Source: Mycobacterium scrofulaceum | Lineage (GTDB): Bacteria; Actinomycetota; Actinomycetes; Mycobacteriales; Mycobacteriaceae | DNA: 64,000 bases | Assembly: GCF_002086735.1 (NCBI RefSeq) | Contig: NZ_MVIJ01000020.1 | Span: 35,220 to 99,219 of the forward strand | Direction: 5' to 3' | Shown: positions 34,216 to 43,587 of the stretch, piece by piece | Layout of the letters: every line of letters begins with the position of its first letter | Position numbering within the stretch: position 1 is the first letter of the stretch | The notes under the pieces: model-generated | The model's database searches: none | What the model was told of the DNA's origin: nothing | What the model saw: only the letters and a program-made list of their open reading frames with translations | Translations under genes and position numbers: made by a program

Positions 34216-35295
34216 GTGTCCAAACGAATCGTCGTCACCGGGGCCAGCGGCAACGTGGGAACGGCGTTGCTGCGCCGGCTCGTCGGGGACGGTCACGACT
34301 ATGACATCGTGGGTATCAGCCGGCGGCCACCACCGCAGGAGGGCGTGTACGCCCGTGCCGATTGGCACCAGGTGGACCTGGCCGAGCCGGGCGTGGAAAT
34401 CCAGCTGCACAGGATCTTTCGCGGCGCCGCGGGTGTGGTCCATCTGGCCTGGGGGTTTCAGCCCACCCGTAACACCCGGTACCTGGATGCGGTCGCCATC
34501 AACGGCAGTTCTGCGGTGCTGAGCGCGGCCCACAACGCCAAAGTGCCCCATCTGGTGCACATGTCGTCGGTGGGCGCCTACGCACCCGGCCGCTACGGGG
34601 AGCGGGTCGACGAGACGTGGCCGACCGCCGGGATCAGGTCATCGGCCTACAGCAGGGCGAAATCCGCGGTGGAGAAGATGCTGGACGGCTACGAGGATCG
34701 CAATCCCGACGGTGTCGGCATCACCCGGATGCGGCCCGGCTTCATCGGGCAGCGCGACGCCGCGATGGGACTGCGGCGATACATTCTGCCGGCCTACGTC
34801 GATCCTCGATGGGTGCGGTGGCTACGGGTGCTGCCGCTCGACCGCGGCCTTGCGATTCCGATGGTGCACGCGGACGACGTCGCGGACGCGTGCGTGCGGG
34901 CCGTCGAGCGCTGCGCGCTCGGCCCGTTCAACCTTGCCGCCGAACCGCCGGTACACCGCGGGGAGCTCGCGGAAGCGTTGCGCGCCTGGCCCGTTCACGT
35001 CCCGGCGGCCTTGCTCGGGTTGCTGGCCGACGCGTCGTGGCGAACGCGGCTACAGCCCATCGATCGAGGCTGGCTGGACCTGATGTTCTCCGTGCCGTTG
35101 TTGGACACGCAGCGCGCGCGCACCGTGCTGGACTGGTCGCCGCGATGGCGGTCCGCCGAAGTCGTGGCCGACGTCATCGAAGGGTTCCTCAACACGTCCG
35201 GCACGGCGAGCCCGGTACTGGATTCGCGGTCGTTCGCCGACGCGGTCGCCCGTGACGCGTCCGCGGGGCCGCTCACCGTTCGGCCGGTGCCGTGA
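34216..35295 (+). CDS. NAD-dependent epimerase/dehydratase (extended SDR)
   Basis: 359 residues. The cofactor motif is VVTGASGNVGTALL and the catalytic pair appears as SSAYSRAKSAVE (YxxxK), preceded by VHMSSVGAY, so the extended-SDR active site is complete. The C-terminal substrate region does not identify the sugar or steroid it acts on. The GTG at 34216 has GGAGGGG five bases upstream, which settles the start although the open frame begins at 33562. It is co-directional with the preceding unknown gene and convergent with the hydrolase. Confidence 0.87.
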   Translation: MSKRIVVTGASGNVGTALLRRLVGDGHDYDIVGISRRPPPQEGVYARADWHQVDLAEPGVEIQLHRIFRGAAGVVHLAWGFQPTRNTRYLDAVAINGSSAVLSAAHNAKVPHLVHMSSVGAYAPGRYGERVDETWPTAGIRSSAYSRAKSAVEKMLDGYEDRNPDGVGITRMRPGFIGQRDAAMGLRRYILPAYVDPRWVRWLRVLPLDRGLAIPMVHADDVADACVRAVERCALGPFNLAAEPPVHRGELAEALRAWPVHVPAALLGLLADASWRTRLQPIDRGWLDLMFSVPLLDTQRARTVLDWSPRWRSAEVVADVIEGFLNTSGTASPVLDSRSFADAVARDASAGPLTVRPVP

Positions 35296-35299
35296 GGCG

Positions 35300-36286
35300 T
35301 CACGGCAGAGTGGTGATGGTGCCCGCCGTCTCGAGTTCGGTGTAATAGCTGCCGCCCGGGTAGAAATCGGGTGTGGTCGTTCCCGCGATCATGTCGGCGA
35401 TCCAGCCTCGGGTCAGACCCCATACCGCCGCGACGTTGTCCGGTTTCGGACGTCCGCACACCAGGTTTTCGTAGCCGGGCGAGGAGGGGCCCAGCGCGTC
35501 ACCGTGGGCCCCGGTCGTGAGGTTCACCCCGTGAAACGGCCGGTCCGACAGATACCGTTCGATCGCCTTGGTGCCGCGCCGGAAGTAGTTGCAAAGCAGA
35601 TGCGGCGACGCCGTCGCGTAGATGGGCAGCGCGGTGGTCGCCAGGCCCGCCAGCGCCTCGTCGGTATTCGATCCGATGAACGATTTCACGCCGTCTTCGC
35701 TGACGATGCCGCGCAGTTGGGTGAAGGCTGCCGGGTAGCCGGTGTGCAGGCGCTCGGCGACGTATTCGACGGCCTCCGCCCCCGCCGAATGTCCCACGAA
35801 TACCAGCCTGTCGGGTAGCGGGGTCACGGGCCGGCCTACGGTCTGTGCTGCGGCCGCGAAGGACGTCGCCAACGCGCCGTTCGGGTCTTCCCTGTGGGCG
35901 AAGACATCGGCGATATCGGCCAGGAAGCCTCTGTTGTCGACGAGGTGCTCGACGGTGCAGCCGAGCGGGCTGAGGGTGGACAGCGTGGTCGCCATCACCA
36001 GGTAACCGCTGTCGGCCAGTTCGGTGGCGAAGGCCGACCATACTTTCTTGCCTTCGACGAAGCCGTGCTGTAGCCAGATCAGTGCCGGCGGTGGCGTGTT
36101 CGGGAAGTACCAGGTCGTCGGTATCGCCCGGGTCGCGCCCGCGCACGCGACTTCGGTCGTGCTGTCGGCTTGAGTCGACTCGGCCCGGGCGGCGTGCGGG
36201 GCGAGCGACGTGGCGGCCACCGCAACGATGCCCAGCATGGCGGCACCGGCCCGACGGCCAAGCCGCACCAGCGCACCCGAGATCAT
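35300..36286 (-). CDS. Secreted alpha/beta-hydrolase
   Basis: 328 residues with a signal peptide ending near APHAARAES. The fold shows the oxyanion-side LIWLQHGFVEGKKVW, the nucleophile elbow GHSAG (VFVGHSAGAEAVEYVAE) and a late histidine in TTGAHGDALGP. Lipase or esterase activity is likely, the substrate unknown. The ATG at 36286 sits within a small AT-rich palindrome TTCAAAAATTGAA (36286-36298). It follows the TIGR01777 gene (36349-37710) on the same strand by 62 bases and may be co-transcribed with it. Confidence 0.84.
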   Translation of the reverse strand: MISGALVRLGRRAGAAMLGIVAVAATSLAPHAARAESTQADSTTEVACAGATRAIPTTWYFPNTPPPALIWLQHGFVEGKKVWSAFATELADSGYLVMATTLSTLSPLGCTVEHLVDNRGFLADIADVFAHREDPNGALATSFAAAAQTVGRPVTPLPDRLVFVGHSAGAEAVEYVAERLHTGYPAAFTQLRGIVSEDGVKSFIGSNTDEALAGLATTALPIYATASPHLLCNYFRRGTKAIERYLSDRPFHGVNLTTGAHGDALGPSSPGYENLVCGRPKPDNVAAVWGLTRGWIADMIAGTTTPDFYPGGSYYTELETAGTITTLP

Positions 36287-36348
36287 TCAAAAATTGAACC
36301 ATTTTGCGGTGAAGAACGGGCTTGATCAGCTCAAAGGCAAGACCGGAT

Positions 36349-37710
36349 CTACCGATCCCGCTCCCGCCCCAGCAGGTGGCGAAGGGCCTGTTCCAGGTCG
36401 GGCTGGCGGAACCGATGCCCGGCCGCGGTGAGCTTCTGCGGGAGCACCCGCTGGCTGGCGCACGCGAGTTCGCGTGCGCCCTGCGCGCCGAGCAGCAGCG
36501 TGGGCCCCAGCGGCGGCACCGGCAACACCGCGGGCCGGTGCAGCACGCGAGCCAGTGTGGCGGTGTACTCGCTGTTGCGCACGGGTTGCGGGGCAACGGC
36601 ATTCACCGCTCCCGACAGGGCTGGGTCCCACAGCGCGCGGTGATAGATGTCGATGAGGTCGTCGACCGAGATCCAGGACAGCCATTGCCGGCCGTCGCCG
36701 AGCCGCCCGCCCAGCCCCGCGCCGAACAACGGACGCATCAGCTTCAGCGTGCCGCCGCGCGGGGACTGCACGATGCCGGTGCGCACCCGCACGACCCGCA
36801 GCCCGGCCTGCTCGGCCGGCGTGGTCGCCGCCTCCCAGTCGGCGACCACGCCGGCGAGAAAACCGTCGCCGCGCTGGCTCTCCTCGGTCAGAAGATCGTC
36901 GCCGCGGTCGTACCCGTAGTAGCCGATCGCCGACGCGGAGACCAGCACCGATGGCCGGTGCGAGGCGCGGCCCAGCGCTTCGGCGAGTAACCGGGTCGGG
37001 CCGATCCTGCTGTCGCGGATGGCCTTTCGATGCTTCTGGGTGAACCGCCCCGCGATCGAGGCGCCCGCCAGATGGATGACCGCATCCACCCCGTCGAACA
37101 GGTCCGGCGCCGGGTCGTCGGGATTCCACTGCCGCTCGTTCTCGCCGCGCGGGTTGCGCCGGACCAGCCGGATGACGCGATGGCCGCCGGTGCTCAGGAA
37201 CGCCGTCAACGCCGAACCCACCAGACCCGACGCTCCGGTGACGGCGACGGTCGCCGACGCCAGCCCGTTCTCGGCGGCCAGCCGGTGCGCGGCCAGATCG
37301 TCGGCCAGCTGCCGGTGCCGGTAGGTGAACATCGGGCGCAGCAACGACCCGGGCACCGGCGTGTCAACCCGGTCGATGACCCTGGTACGGCCGCCGCCGA
37401 GGTCTTCGAAATCGTGGGTGTGCCGCCAGCGCACGGCGGTTCGTGCCGGCAGCGCCGCGAGCCCGTCCCCGCCGATGGCGTCGACGAAGCGCCGCGGGGG
37501 GTCGTAGCCGTCCGCCTGGTGGACGGCGACCCAGCGCAGCCCGCCTGGTAACGCCAGCGTGGCCCGCCCGTCCTCGAGCGAGGCGGCCTCCGTGACCAGC
37601 CGCATGGGCTGCCACGGCGGCGACAGCCGGGCGAAGGCCCCCGGCCTGCCATGCCAGGCGAAGACGTCGGTGATCGGCGCGTCGACGACGCTCGAATATT
37701 CCAGCCCCAT
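36349..37710 (-). CDS. SRPBCC-TIGR01777 fusion, SDR-type epimerase
   Basis: 453 residues in two domains. Residues 1 to about 150 form a SRPBCC/START-like ligand-binding domain (SSVVDAPITDVFAWHGRPG, RWRHTHDFEDLGGGRTRV). From about residue 155 a TIGR01777 SDR domain follows: VAVTGASGLVGSALTAFL, HLAGASIAGRF, then SASAIGYYG and WLSWISVDDLIDI, with the DUF1731 tail (RVLPQKLTAAG). M. tuberculosis Rv2216 has only the SDR part. Substrate is unknown; the fusion suggests a hydrophobic ligand handed to the SDR. The ATG at 37710 is 8 bases after the next gene. Confidence 0.86.
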   Translation of the reverse strand: MGLEYSSVVDAPITDVFAWHGRPGAFARLSPPWQPMRLVTEAASLEDGRATLALPGGLRWVAVHQADGYDPPRRFVDAIGGDGLAALPARTAVRWRHTHDFEDLGGGRTRVIDRVDTPVPGSLLRPMFTYRHRQLADDLAAHRLAAENGLASATVAVTGASGLVGSALTAFLSTGGHRVIRLVRRNPRGENERQWNPDDPAPDLFDGVDAVIHLAGASIAGRFTQKHRKAIRDSRIGPTRLLAEALGRASHRPSVLVSASAIGYYGYDRGDDLLTEESQRGDGFLAGVVADWEAATTPAEQAGLRVVRVRTGIVQSPRGGTLKLMRPLFGAGLGGRLGDGRQWLSWISVDDLIDIYHRALWDPALSGAVNAVAPQPVRNSEYTATLARVLHRPAVLPVPPLGPTLLLGAQGARELACASQRVLPQKLTAAGHRFRQPDLEQALRHLLGRERDR

Positions 37711-37718
37711 ACTGCAGG

Positions 37719-38963
37719 TTAACGGTTGGGCAGGGCGTGCTCGATGATCGGCATCCGCGGCTGGGGCTGCCGCTCGCCGCGCTTGGCCGCCAGGTACACC
37801 TGCGCGGTCTCCGTGGCCACCGTCTTCCAGTCGAAGGCCGAGGTGAGCCGTTCGCGGGCGGCGCGGGCGCGCCGCTGCGCGGCGTGCGGATCGTCGAGCA
37901 CGACCCGCACGGCGGACGCCAGCCCGGCGACGTCGCGGGGCGCACACGACACCCCGGTCTGGCCGTTGATCACCGCCTCGCCCAGCCCGCCGATGTTCGA
38001 CGTCACCAGCGGCGTGCCCGCCGCGGCCGCCTCCAGCGCGACGATCCCGAACGGCTCGTAATGGCTGGGCAGCACCGCCGCATCGGCCCGATGCAGCACG
38101 GCGAGCAGCCCGGCGTGGTCGAGGTGCCCGACGAACCGAGTCGCCTTGAGCACCCGATGCTTTCGCGCCTGCTCGACGAGCCAGCCCTGCTGCGTGCCCT
38201 CCCCGGCGATCGTGAGCGTGGTCCCGGGATGGGTGCGCCTGATCTTCGGCAGGGCGGCGATGACGTCGTGCACGCCCTTTTCGTACTCCAGCCGCCCGAG
38301 GTAGAGCAATTCGGCGGGGCCGGAGCGCGGTCGCCGCTCCGCGAAGGGCCAACGGGCTGCGTCAATACCGTTGCGGATGACGGTGATTCCGGCCAGACCG
38401 GGACCGAAGAGTTCGGTGATCTCGTCGGCCATCGACGCCGAACACGTGATCAGCGAATCGGATTCGCGCACCAACCACGACTCGACGGCGTGCACCTGAC
38501 GGCTGATCGCGCCGGAAACCCAGCCGGAGTGCCGTCCGGCCTCGGTGGCGTGGATGGTGGAAACCATTGGCACGTCGTAGAACTGGGCGAGCGCAATGGC
38601 CGGGTGGGCCACCAGCCAGTCGTGCGCATGCACCACGTCGGGACGCCACGGCCGGCTGGTGCCCCGCTTCTTCAGCGACAGCCCGGCGCGGATCATGGAA
38701 TGGCCCATCGCCAGCGTCCACGCCATCATGTCGGCGGCGAAGGAGAATTCGTGCGGGTCTTGCGCGGCGGCGATCACCCGGACACCGTCGACCACCTCGT
38801 CGGACGACGGGTGCGTGCTGGGGTCGGTGCCCGACGGATGGCGCGACAACACGACGACCTCGTGACCCGCCGCGGCCAGCGCGGTGGACAGGTGGTGCAC
38901 GTGCCGGCCCAGCCCGCCGATCACCACCGGCGGGTACTCCCAGGACACCATCAGGACCTTCAT
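37719..38963 (-). CDS. Alpha-1,4-glucosyltransferase of MGLP synthesis (Rv3032 homologue)
   Basis: 414 residues, the same length as Rv3032. It is a GT4/GT5-like retaining GT-B enzyme: SWEYPPVVIGGLGRHVHHL at the N-terminus, RHPSGTDPSTHP and the donor-site segment SHYEPFGIVALEAAAAGTPLV with the EX7E glutamates. Rv3032 elongates the alpha-1,4-glucan backbone of methylglucose lipopolysaccharides and contributes to glycogen/capsular glucan in M. tuberculosis. Downstream of the GH57 and methyltransferase genes on the same strand, separated by 95 bases, it forms the MGLP locus. Confidence 0.93.
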   Translation of the reverse strand: MKVLMVSWEYPPVVIGGLGRHVHHLSTALAAAGHEVVVLSRHPSGTDPSTHPSSDEVVDGVRVIAAAQDPHEFSFAADMMAWTLAMGHSMIRAGLSLKKRGTSRPWRPDVVHAHDWLVAHPAIALAQFYDVPMVSTIHATEAGRHSGWVSGAISRQVHAVESWLVRESDSLITCSASMADEITELFGPGLAGITVIRNGIDAARWPFAERRPRSGPAELLYLGRLEYEKGVHDVIAALPKIRRTHPGTTLTIAGEGTQQGWLVEQARKHRVLKATRFVGHLDHAGLLAVLHRADAAVLPSHYEPFGIVALEAAAAGTPLVTSNIGGLGEAVINGQTGVSCAPRDVAGLASAVRVVLDDPHAAQRRARAARERLTSAFDWKTVATETAQVYLAAKRGERQPQPRMPIIEHALPNR

Positions 38964-39058
38964 CGGCTATCCCTCTACCGGCGGCCGAGAGTCCCCAAAA
39001 TGCCAGCCGCGGCGGCGTGTCGCCGTACAAACACGGTCGCTCGCGGGGGAAGCAACGC

Positions 39059-40639
39059 TCATCGCGGCAGCCTGCGCGCGTCCAGGGCGCCGAACAGGCC
39101 GTCGGCGCGGTTCCACCCGTCGGCCAGCCGCCCCGCGGCGTCGCGCCGCCCGGACGCCAGCGCCCCGGCGATCTCGCGGGTCGCGTGGGCGTGCAGGTGG
39201 GCGCGGTAGCGCGCGTAGTCGGCGGCCGAATCCTTGCTCACCATGAACGGCCAGTCGCTGGACACCGTGAGCAGGGTCTCGCGCAGGATCTGGTCGGCCA
39301 CGTGATCGCGGGGCAGCGGCCCGTCCAGCGACGCCCGCTGCGCCAGCGCCTTGTCGACCGTGCTCAGCGCCGTGTCCACGACTTCGGTGTTGAGCTGGAC
39401 GAGATCGGCCACCTTGTCGCCCGCCCACACCTGCCAGTCCTTGCCCGAGCCCCACGAGCTGGGCGGCAACGCCACCGCGGACCCGACGAACCCGTCGGCG
39501 ATGGCGTCGGTCAACGTGCCCACCCGCACGCCCGCCGCGGGCAGCGCCCGCAGCACCCGCGCCAACCACGTCGGCCCCTCGTACCACCAGTGGCCGAACA
39601 GCTCCGTATCGAACGCGGCGACCACGTGCGCCGGCCGCCCGATCCGCTCGGATTCGCTCGCCAGCCGGTCGCGGACCACCCCCACGAAGTCGTCGACGTG
39701 CATGTCGACGGCGTGGTCGGCGCGCTCGGGATCGTAGGGCGCCTTGGCATCCGAGGGCACGTTGCGTCCGGTCACCCGCGCCGGCTTCAGCCCGGTGAGG
39801 TGGTCATAGGTGTGGAAGTCGCGGTAGGCGGCATGGCCGGGATAGCCCGACTTGGGCGACCAGACCCGATAGCTCACCTGGAGGTCGCGTCCGAAGGCGA
39901 CCACGTCGGTGTCACCGACGGGCCGGCCCAGCGCGGTGTCGCCGTGCAACGACGGGCCGTCGACCATGAAGTGGCTGACGCCCGCGGCCGCGTAGTCGCG
40001 TTCCATGCCGGGGGCGTAGGCGCATTCGGGCGCCCAGATCCCGCCCGGGCGATGGGCGACCCGCTGCTGCGCGTCGGCCAGCCCCTCGCGCAGGGCGAAC
40101 TCGCGAAGCCGCGGCGTGAGCAACGGCTGGAACGGGTGGGCGAGCGGACCGCCGAGCAATTCCACCGTGCCGGCGTCGATCAGGCGGCGCAACAGCGGAC
40201 TACCGCCGTGCCGCCAGTGGGTGGCGAACTCGTCGAGCGCCTGATCGGCGTCCGCGCACTCGCGAATTCCCAAGGCGCGCAATGCCTCAGGCGTGCACGC
40301 CTGGTAGCCCGCCGACTTCGACCGGGGAACCGACCGCACGCTGGCGGCCTCGGCCGCACGCAGTCGCCAGTTAGCCAGCCAGTGGTGCATGCCGTCGAGG
40401 CAGTACGGGTCGTCGAGCTGCGCGTTCACCACGGGGGTGACACCCAGCGTGAGCAGCCCGTGACGGTCCTCGTCGGCCAGCGTGGTCAGCACCCGCATCA
40501 GCGGCAGGTAGGCCGCCGCCCAGGATTGGTAGAGCCACTCCTCGCCGACCGGCCAGCGACCATGATGGGCCAGCCACGGCAGGTGGGTGTGCAGCACCAA
40601 GGTGAACATGCCGGGCACCTGGTCGCGCGAATCGGTCAC
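39059..40639 (-). CDS. GH57 alpha-glucan branching enzyme (Rv3031 homologue)
   Basis: 526 residues as in Rv3031. Glycoside hydrolase family 57: HTHLPWLAHHGRWPVGEEWL starts the barrel, GIWAPECAYAPG carries the nucleophile glutamate and AFDTELFGHWWYEG the acid aspartate. In mycobacteria it is assigned as the alpha-1,6 branching enzyme of the MGLP pathway. The GTG at 40639 overlaps the methyltransferase stop (GTGA), which fixes the start; the open frame to 41281 is a shadow of the methyltransferase gene. Confidence 0.93.
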   Translation of the reverse strand: MTDSRDQVPGMFTLVLHTHLPWLAHHGRWPVGEEWLYQSWAAAYLPLMRVLTTLADEDRHGLLTLGVTPVVNAQLDDPYCLDGMHHWLANWRLRAAEAASVRSVPRSKSAGYQACTPEALRALGIRECADADQALDEFATHWRHGGSPLLRRLIDAGTVELLGGPLAHPFQPLLTPRLREFALREGLADAQQRVAHRPGGIWAPECAYAPGMERDYAAAGVSHFMVDGPSLHGDTALGRPVGDTDVVAFGRDLQVSYRVWSPKSGYPGHAAYRDFHTYDHLTGLKPARVTGRNVPSDAKAPYDPERADHAVDMHVDDFVGVVRDRLASESERIGRPAHVVAAFDTELFGHWWYEGPTWLARVLRALPAAGVRVGTLTDAIADGFVGSAVALPPSSWGSGKDWQVWAGDKVADLVQLNTEVVDTALSTVDKALAQRASLDGPLPRDHVADQILRETLLTVSSDWPFMVSKDSAADYARYRAHLHAHATREIAGALASGRRDAAGRLADGWNRADGLFGALDARRLPR

Positions 40640-41445
40640 GGCGCCACCGCGATCGCGACCAGGTCCAGGCTGTCGTCGATGTCGCGCTCGCCGCTCGGCA
40701 CGATCTCGAAGTCGGCACTGGTCACCGCGGCGACGTCCGCCGCCAGCTCGGGCGGCCAGGGCGCGTTGGCGACCGCGCGCTCGATCTGCGCGTCGATGAT
40801 GGAGCCGCCGTGACGGGCGTCCATCTCGCGCAGCCGCGGACCGTGGAACAGCCCGCTGACCGAGACCTCGCGAAAGCCCGCGTCGACCAGCAAATCGGTC
40901 AGCTCGCCGGCGTTGAGTTCGCGGGTGTGGAACGGGTTGATCGGGGTGTCGCGGCCCGGGGAGAAGGTGATCCGGTTGGGTGTGGACACCATCAGCGACC
41001 CGCCGCGGCGCAGCACCCGCGCACACTCGGCCACGAATTGTGCCTGATCCCACAGGTGCTCGATGACTTGGAAGTTGACCACAACGTCCACCGACGCGTC
41101 GGGCAGCGGCAGCTCTGCCAGGTTCGCCCGCGTGATCTCCACGCGCGGGTAGCGGGCGCGCACGTGGGCCACGGCGGCCTCGTCGTAATCCACCGCCAGC
41201 ACGCGGCGGGCGACGCCGGCGATCAGGTCGGCGCCGTACCCCTCGCCGCAGCCCGCCTCGAGCACCTCCCGGCCGGCGCACCGCGCGGCCAGGCGCTGGT
41301 AGACCACCTCGTGGCGGCGAAACCAGTAGTTTTCGATGTCCAGGCCGGGGATGGTGCGCTCGCCGGTCAGCGTCAGCACCGCGTCAGCCGTCGGCAAGGG
41401 ATCGCCGTGGCTGTGCCGGGGGACGTCGGGGACGGTTGCGCTCAT
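40636..41445 (-). CDS. SAM-dependent methyltransferase of the MGLP locus (Rv3030 homologue)
   Basis: 269-residue class I methyltransferase: motif I VLEAGCGEGYGADLI, then VLAVDYDEAAVAHVRARY and the post-motif VVVNFQVIEHLWDQ. In M. tuberculosis Rv3030 lies with Rv3031 and Rv3032 and is a candidate sugar O-methyltransferase of methylglucose lipopolysaccharide; the exact position methylated is not derivable here. The ATG at 41445 starts a short unstructured N-terminus. First gene of the three-gene minus-strand operon. Confidence 0.9.
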   Translation of the reverse strand: MSATVPDVPRHSHGDPLPTADAVLTLTGERTIPGLDIENYWFRRHEVVYQRLAARCAGREVLEAGCGEGYGADLIAGVARRVLAVDYDEAAVAHVRARYPRVEITRANLAELPLPDASVDVVVNFQVIEHLWDQAQFVAECARVLRRGGSLMVSTPNRITFSPGRDTPINPFHTRELNAGELTDLLVDAGFREVSVSGLFHGPRLREMDARHGGSIIDAQIERAVANAPWPPELAADVAAVTSADFEIVPSGERDIDDSLDLVAIAVAP

Positions 41446-41574
41446 CGCATAGGCAGGCTAACGCGAAGTGTCGGATTCGCGAACCGCGAGCGGGGCGCCC
41501 GCGGTTGCCCAGGGTAGACGGCCCGCAAGAACGTGCACTACGACCAGCTATGGTGTGAAGGCAGACCGCACAAA

Positions 41575-41590
41575 GTTACCGAGTAGTAAC
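41575..41590. promoter_or_regulatory. Inverted repeat upstream of etfB
   Basis: GTTAC (41575-41579) and GTAAC (41586-41590) separated by six bases, 80 bases before the etfB start. The spacing fits a TetR-type operator. No regulator gene is adjacent, so the assignment rests on the palindrome alone. The remaining 225-bp gap to the divergent methyltransferase gene shows nothing else clear. Confidence 0.3.
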
Positions 41591-41670
41591 ACGGCTGTGC
41601 GTAGCTAATCGTGTACCGAGGTTTCGCAGTCGACGCTGCGGGACCCCTTCGAGGAGGACGAACCACACTC

Positions 41671-42462
41671 ATGACGAACATCGTGGTCCTGATCAAGCAG
41701 GTCCCAGACACCTGGTCGGAGCGCAAGCTGAACGACGGCGATTACACGCTGGACCGCGAGGCCGCCGACGCGGTGCTGGACGAGATCAACGAGCGCGCCG
41801 TAGAAGAGGCCCTGCAGATCCGCGAGCGGGAGGGCGGCGAGGGTTCGGTGACCGTGTTGACCGCGGGTCCCGAGCGGGCGACCGAGGCGATCCGCAAGGC
41901 GCTGTCGATGGGCGCCGACAAGGCCGTCCACCTCAAGGACGACGGCATGCACGGCTCCTGCGTCGTGCAGACCGCCTGGGCGCTGGCGCGCGCGCTGGGC
42001 ACGATCGAGGGCACCGAGCTCGTCATCGCCGGCAACGAGTCCACCGACGGCTCGGGCGGCGCGGTGCCGGCCATCATCGCCGAGTACCTGGGTCTGCCGC
42101 AGCTGACCCACCTGCGCAAGCTATCCCTCGAGGGCGGCAAGGTCACCGGTGAGCGCGAGACGGACGAGGGCGTGTTCACCCTCGAGGCGTCGCTGCCCGC
42201 GGTGGTGAGCGTGACCGAGAAGATCAACGAGCCGCGCTTCCCCTCCTTCAAGGGCATCATGGCCGCGAAGAAGAAAGAGGTGACGGTGCTGACCCTGGCC
42301 GAGATCGGCGTCGAAAGCGACGAGGTCGGGCTTCAGAACGCCGGGTCGACGGTGCTGTCGTCGACGCCGAAGCCGCCGAAGACCGCTGGTGAGAAGGTCA
42401 CCGACGAGGGTGAGGGCGGCAGCCAGATCGCCCAGTACCTGGTCGGCCAGAAGATCATCTAA
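41671..42462 (+). CDS. etfB: Electron transfer flavoprotein beta subunit
   Basis: 263 residues (FixA, Rv3029c homologue). The ETF beta/FixA signature VPDTW and the AMP/FAD-interacting region VIAGNESTDGSGGAVPAI are clear, and ITGYxxx-type loops are absent as expected. With EtfA it accepts electrons from acyl-CoA dehydrogenases and passes them to the membrane quinone pool. The ATG at 41671 follows GAGGAGG (41651-41657), 13 bases upstream. It is 42 bases upstream of etfA and must form one transcript with it. Confidence 0.96.
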   Translation: MTNIVVLIKQVPDTWSERKLNDGDYTLDREAADAVLDEINERAVEEALQIREREGGEGSVTVLTAGPERATEAIRKALSMGADKAVHLKDDGMHGSCVVQTAWALARALGTIEGTELVIAGNESTDGSGGAVPAIIAEYLGLPQLTHLRKLSLEGGKVTGERETDEGVFTLEASLPAVVSVTEKINEPRFPSFKGIMAAKKKEVTVLTLAEIGVESDEVGLQNAGSTVLSSTPKPPKTAGEKVTDEGEGGSQIAQYLVGQKII

Positions 42463-42504
42463 GACGAGCACATCCCACAGACGAGACGAGAAGAGCGATA
42501 AACC

Positions 42505-43461
42505 ATGGCTGAAGTTTTGGTGCTCGTTGAGCACGCCGAAGGCGCACTGAAGAAGGTCACCTCCGAACTGATCACCGCCGCCCGCGCGCTGGGTGAGCCG
42601 GCCGCCGTCGTGGTCGGCAAGCCGGGAACGGCCGCGCCGCTGACCGACGGGTTGAAGGAAGCGGGCGCCGCCAAGATCTACGTCGCGGAGTCCGACGACG
42701 CCGAGAAGTACCTGGTCACCCCGGTGGTCGACGTGCTGGCATCGCTGGCCGAGTCGAACGCGCCCGCCGCCGTGCTGTTGTCCGCCAACGCCGACGGCAA
42801 AGAGGTCGCGGGCCGGCTCGCCGCCCGGATCGGATCCGGCCTGCTGGTCGACGTGGTGGGCGTCCAGGACGGCAACAAGTTCGTGCACTCCATCTTCGGT
42901 GGCGCGTTCACCGTCGAGGCGCAGGCCAACGGCGACACCCCGGTCGTCACCGTGCGCGGTGGCGCGATCGACGCCGAGCCGCAGGCCGGCGCCGGCGAGC
43001 AGGTCACCGTGGAGGTGCCGGCGGCCGCCGAGAACGCCACCAAGATCACCGCGCGCGAGCCGGCGGTCGCCGGAGACCGCCCGGAGCTCACCGAGGCCAC
43101 CATCGTGGTGTCCGGCGGTCGGGGTGTGGGCAGCGCGGACAACTTCCACGTGGTCGAGGAACTGGCCGACTCGCTCGGCGGCGCCGTCGGTGCGTCGCGC
43201 GCCGCCGTCGACTCCGGCTACTACCCGGGCCAGTTCCAGGTCGGTCAGACCGGCAAGACGGTGTCGCCGCAGCTGTACATCGCGCTGGGCATCTCCGGCG
43301 CGATCCAGCACCGCGCCGGCATGCAGACCTCGAAGACGATCGTCGCCGTCAACAAGGACGAGGAGGCGCCGATCTTCGAGATCGCCGACTACGGCGTGGT
43401 CGGCGACCTGTTCAAGGTCGCCCCGCAGCTGACCGACGCCATCAAGCAGCGCAAGGGCTGA
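42505..43461 (+). CDS. etfA: Electron transfer flavoprotein alpha subunit
   Basis: 318 residues (FixB, Rv3028c homologue). Domain I starts [16 protein letters not shown]; the C-terminal FAD-binding domain has [45 protein letters not shown] and LGISGAIQH, which contact the flavin. Partner of EtfB, linking beta-oxidation to respiration. A perfect hairpin terminator follows at 43480-43505. Confidence 0.96.
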   Translation: MAEVLVLVEHAEGALKKVTSELITAARALGEPAAVVVGKPGTAAPLTDGLKEAGAAKIYVAESDDAEKYLVTPVVDVLASLAESNAPAAVLLSANADGKEVAGRLAARIGSGLLVDVVGVQDGNKFVHSIFGGAFTVEAQANGDTPVVTVRGGAIDAEPQAGAGEQVTVEVPAAAENATKITAREPAVAGDRPELTEATIVVSGGRGVGSADNFHVVEELADSLGGAVGASRAAVDSGYYPGQFQVGQTGKTVSPQLYIALGISGAIQHRAGMQTSKTIVAVNKDEEAPIFEIADYGVVGDLFKVAPQLTDAIKQRKG

Positions 43462-43479
43462 GTTCGTCTCGGTTCAGCG

Positions 43480-43505
43480 GCCCCCGGCACCCCGGTGCCG
43501 GGGGC
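43480..43505 (+). terminator. Perfect hairpin after etfA
   Basis: An 11-bp GC-rich stem (GCCCCCGGCAC / GTGCCGGGGGC) with a four-base loop begins 18 bases after the etfA stop. There is no long T tract, as is normal for mycobacterial terminators. It would end the etfBA transcript. Confidence 0.7.
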
Positions 43506-43508
43506 TCT

Positions 43509-43550
43509 TGCGTGTTCAACCGGTCCGAATGCGTGTTCAACCGGTCCGAA
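43509..43550. repeat. 21-bp tandem duplication
   Basis: TGCGTGTTCAACCGGTCCGAA occurs twice without spacer (43509-43529 and 43530-43550), just past the etfA terminator in non-coding DNA. Recent slippage or a duplication scar; no function suggested. Confidence 0.8.
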
Positions 43551-43587
43551 GCGGCCGTCGATGTGGAAGTCGCGGCGTGGTTGCGGG

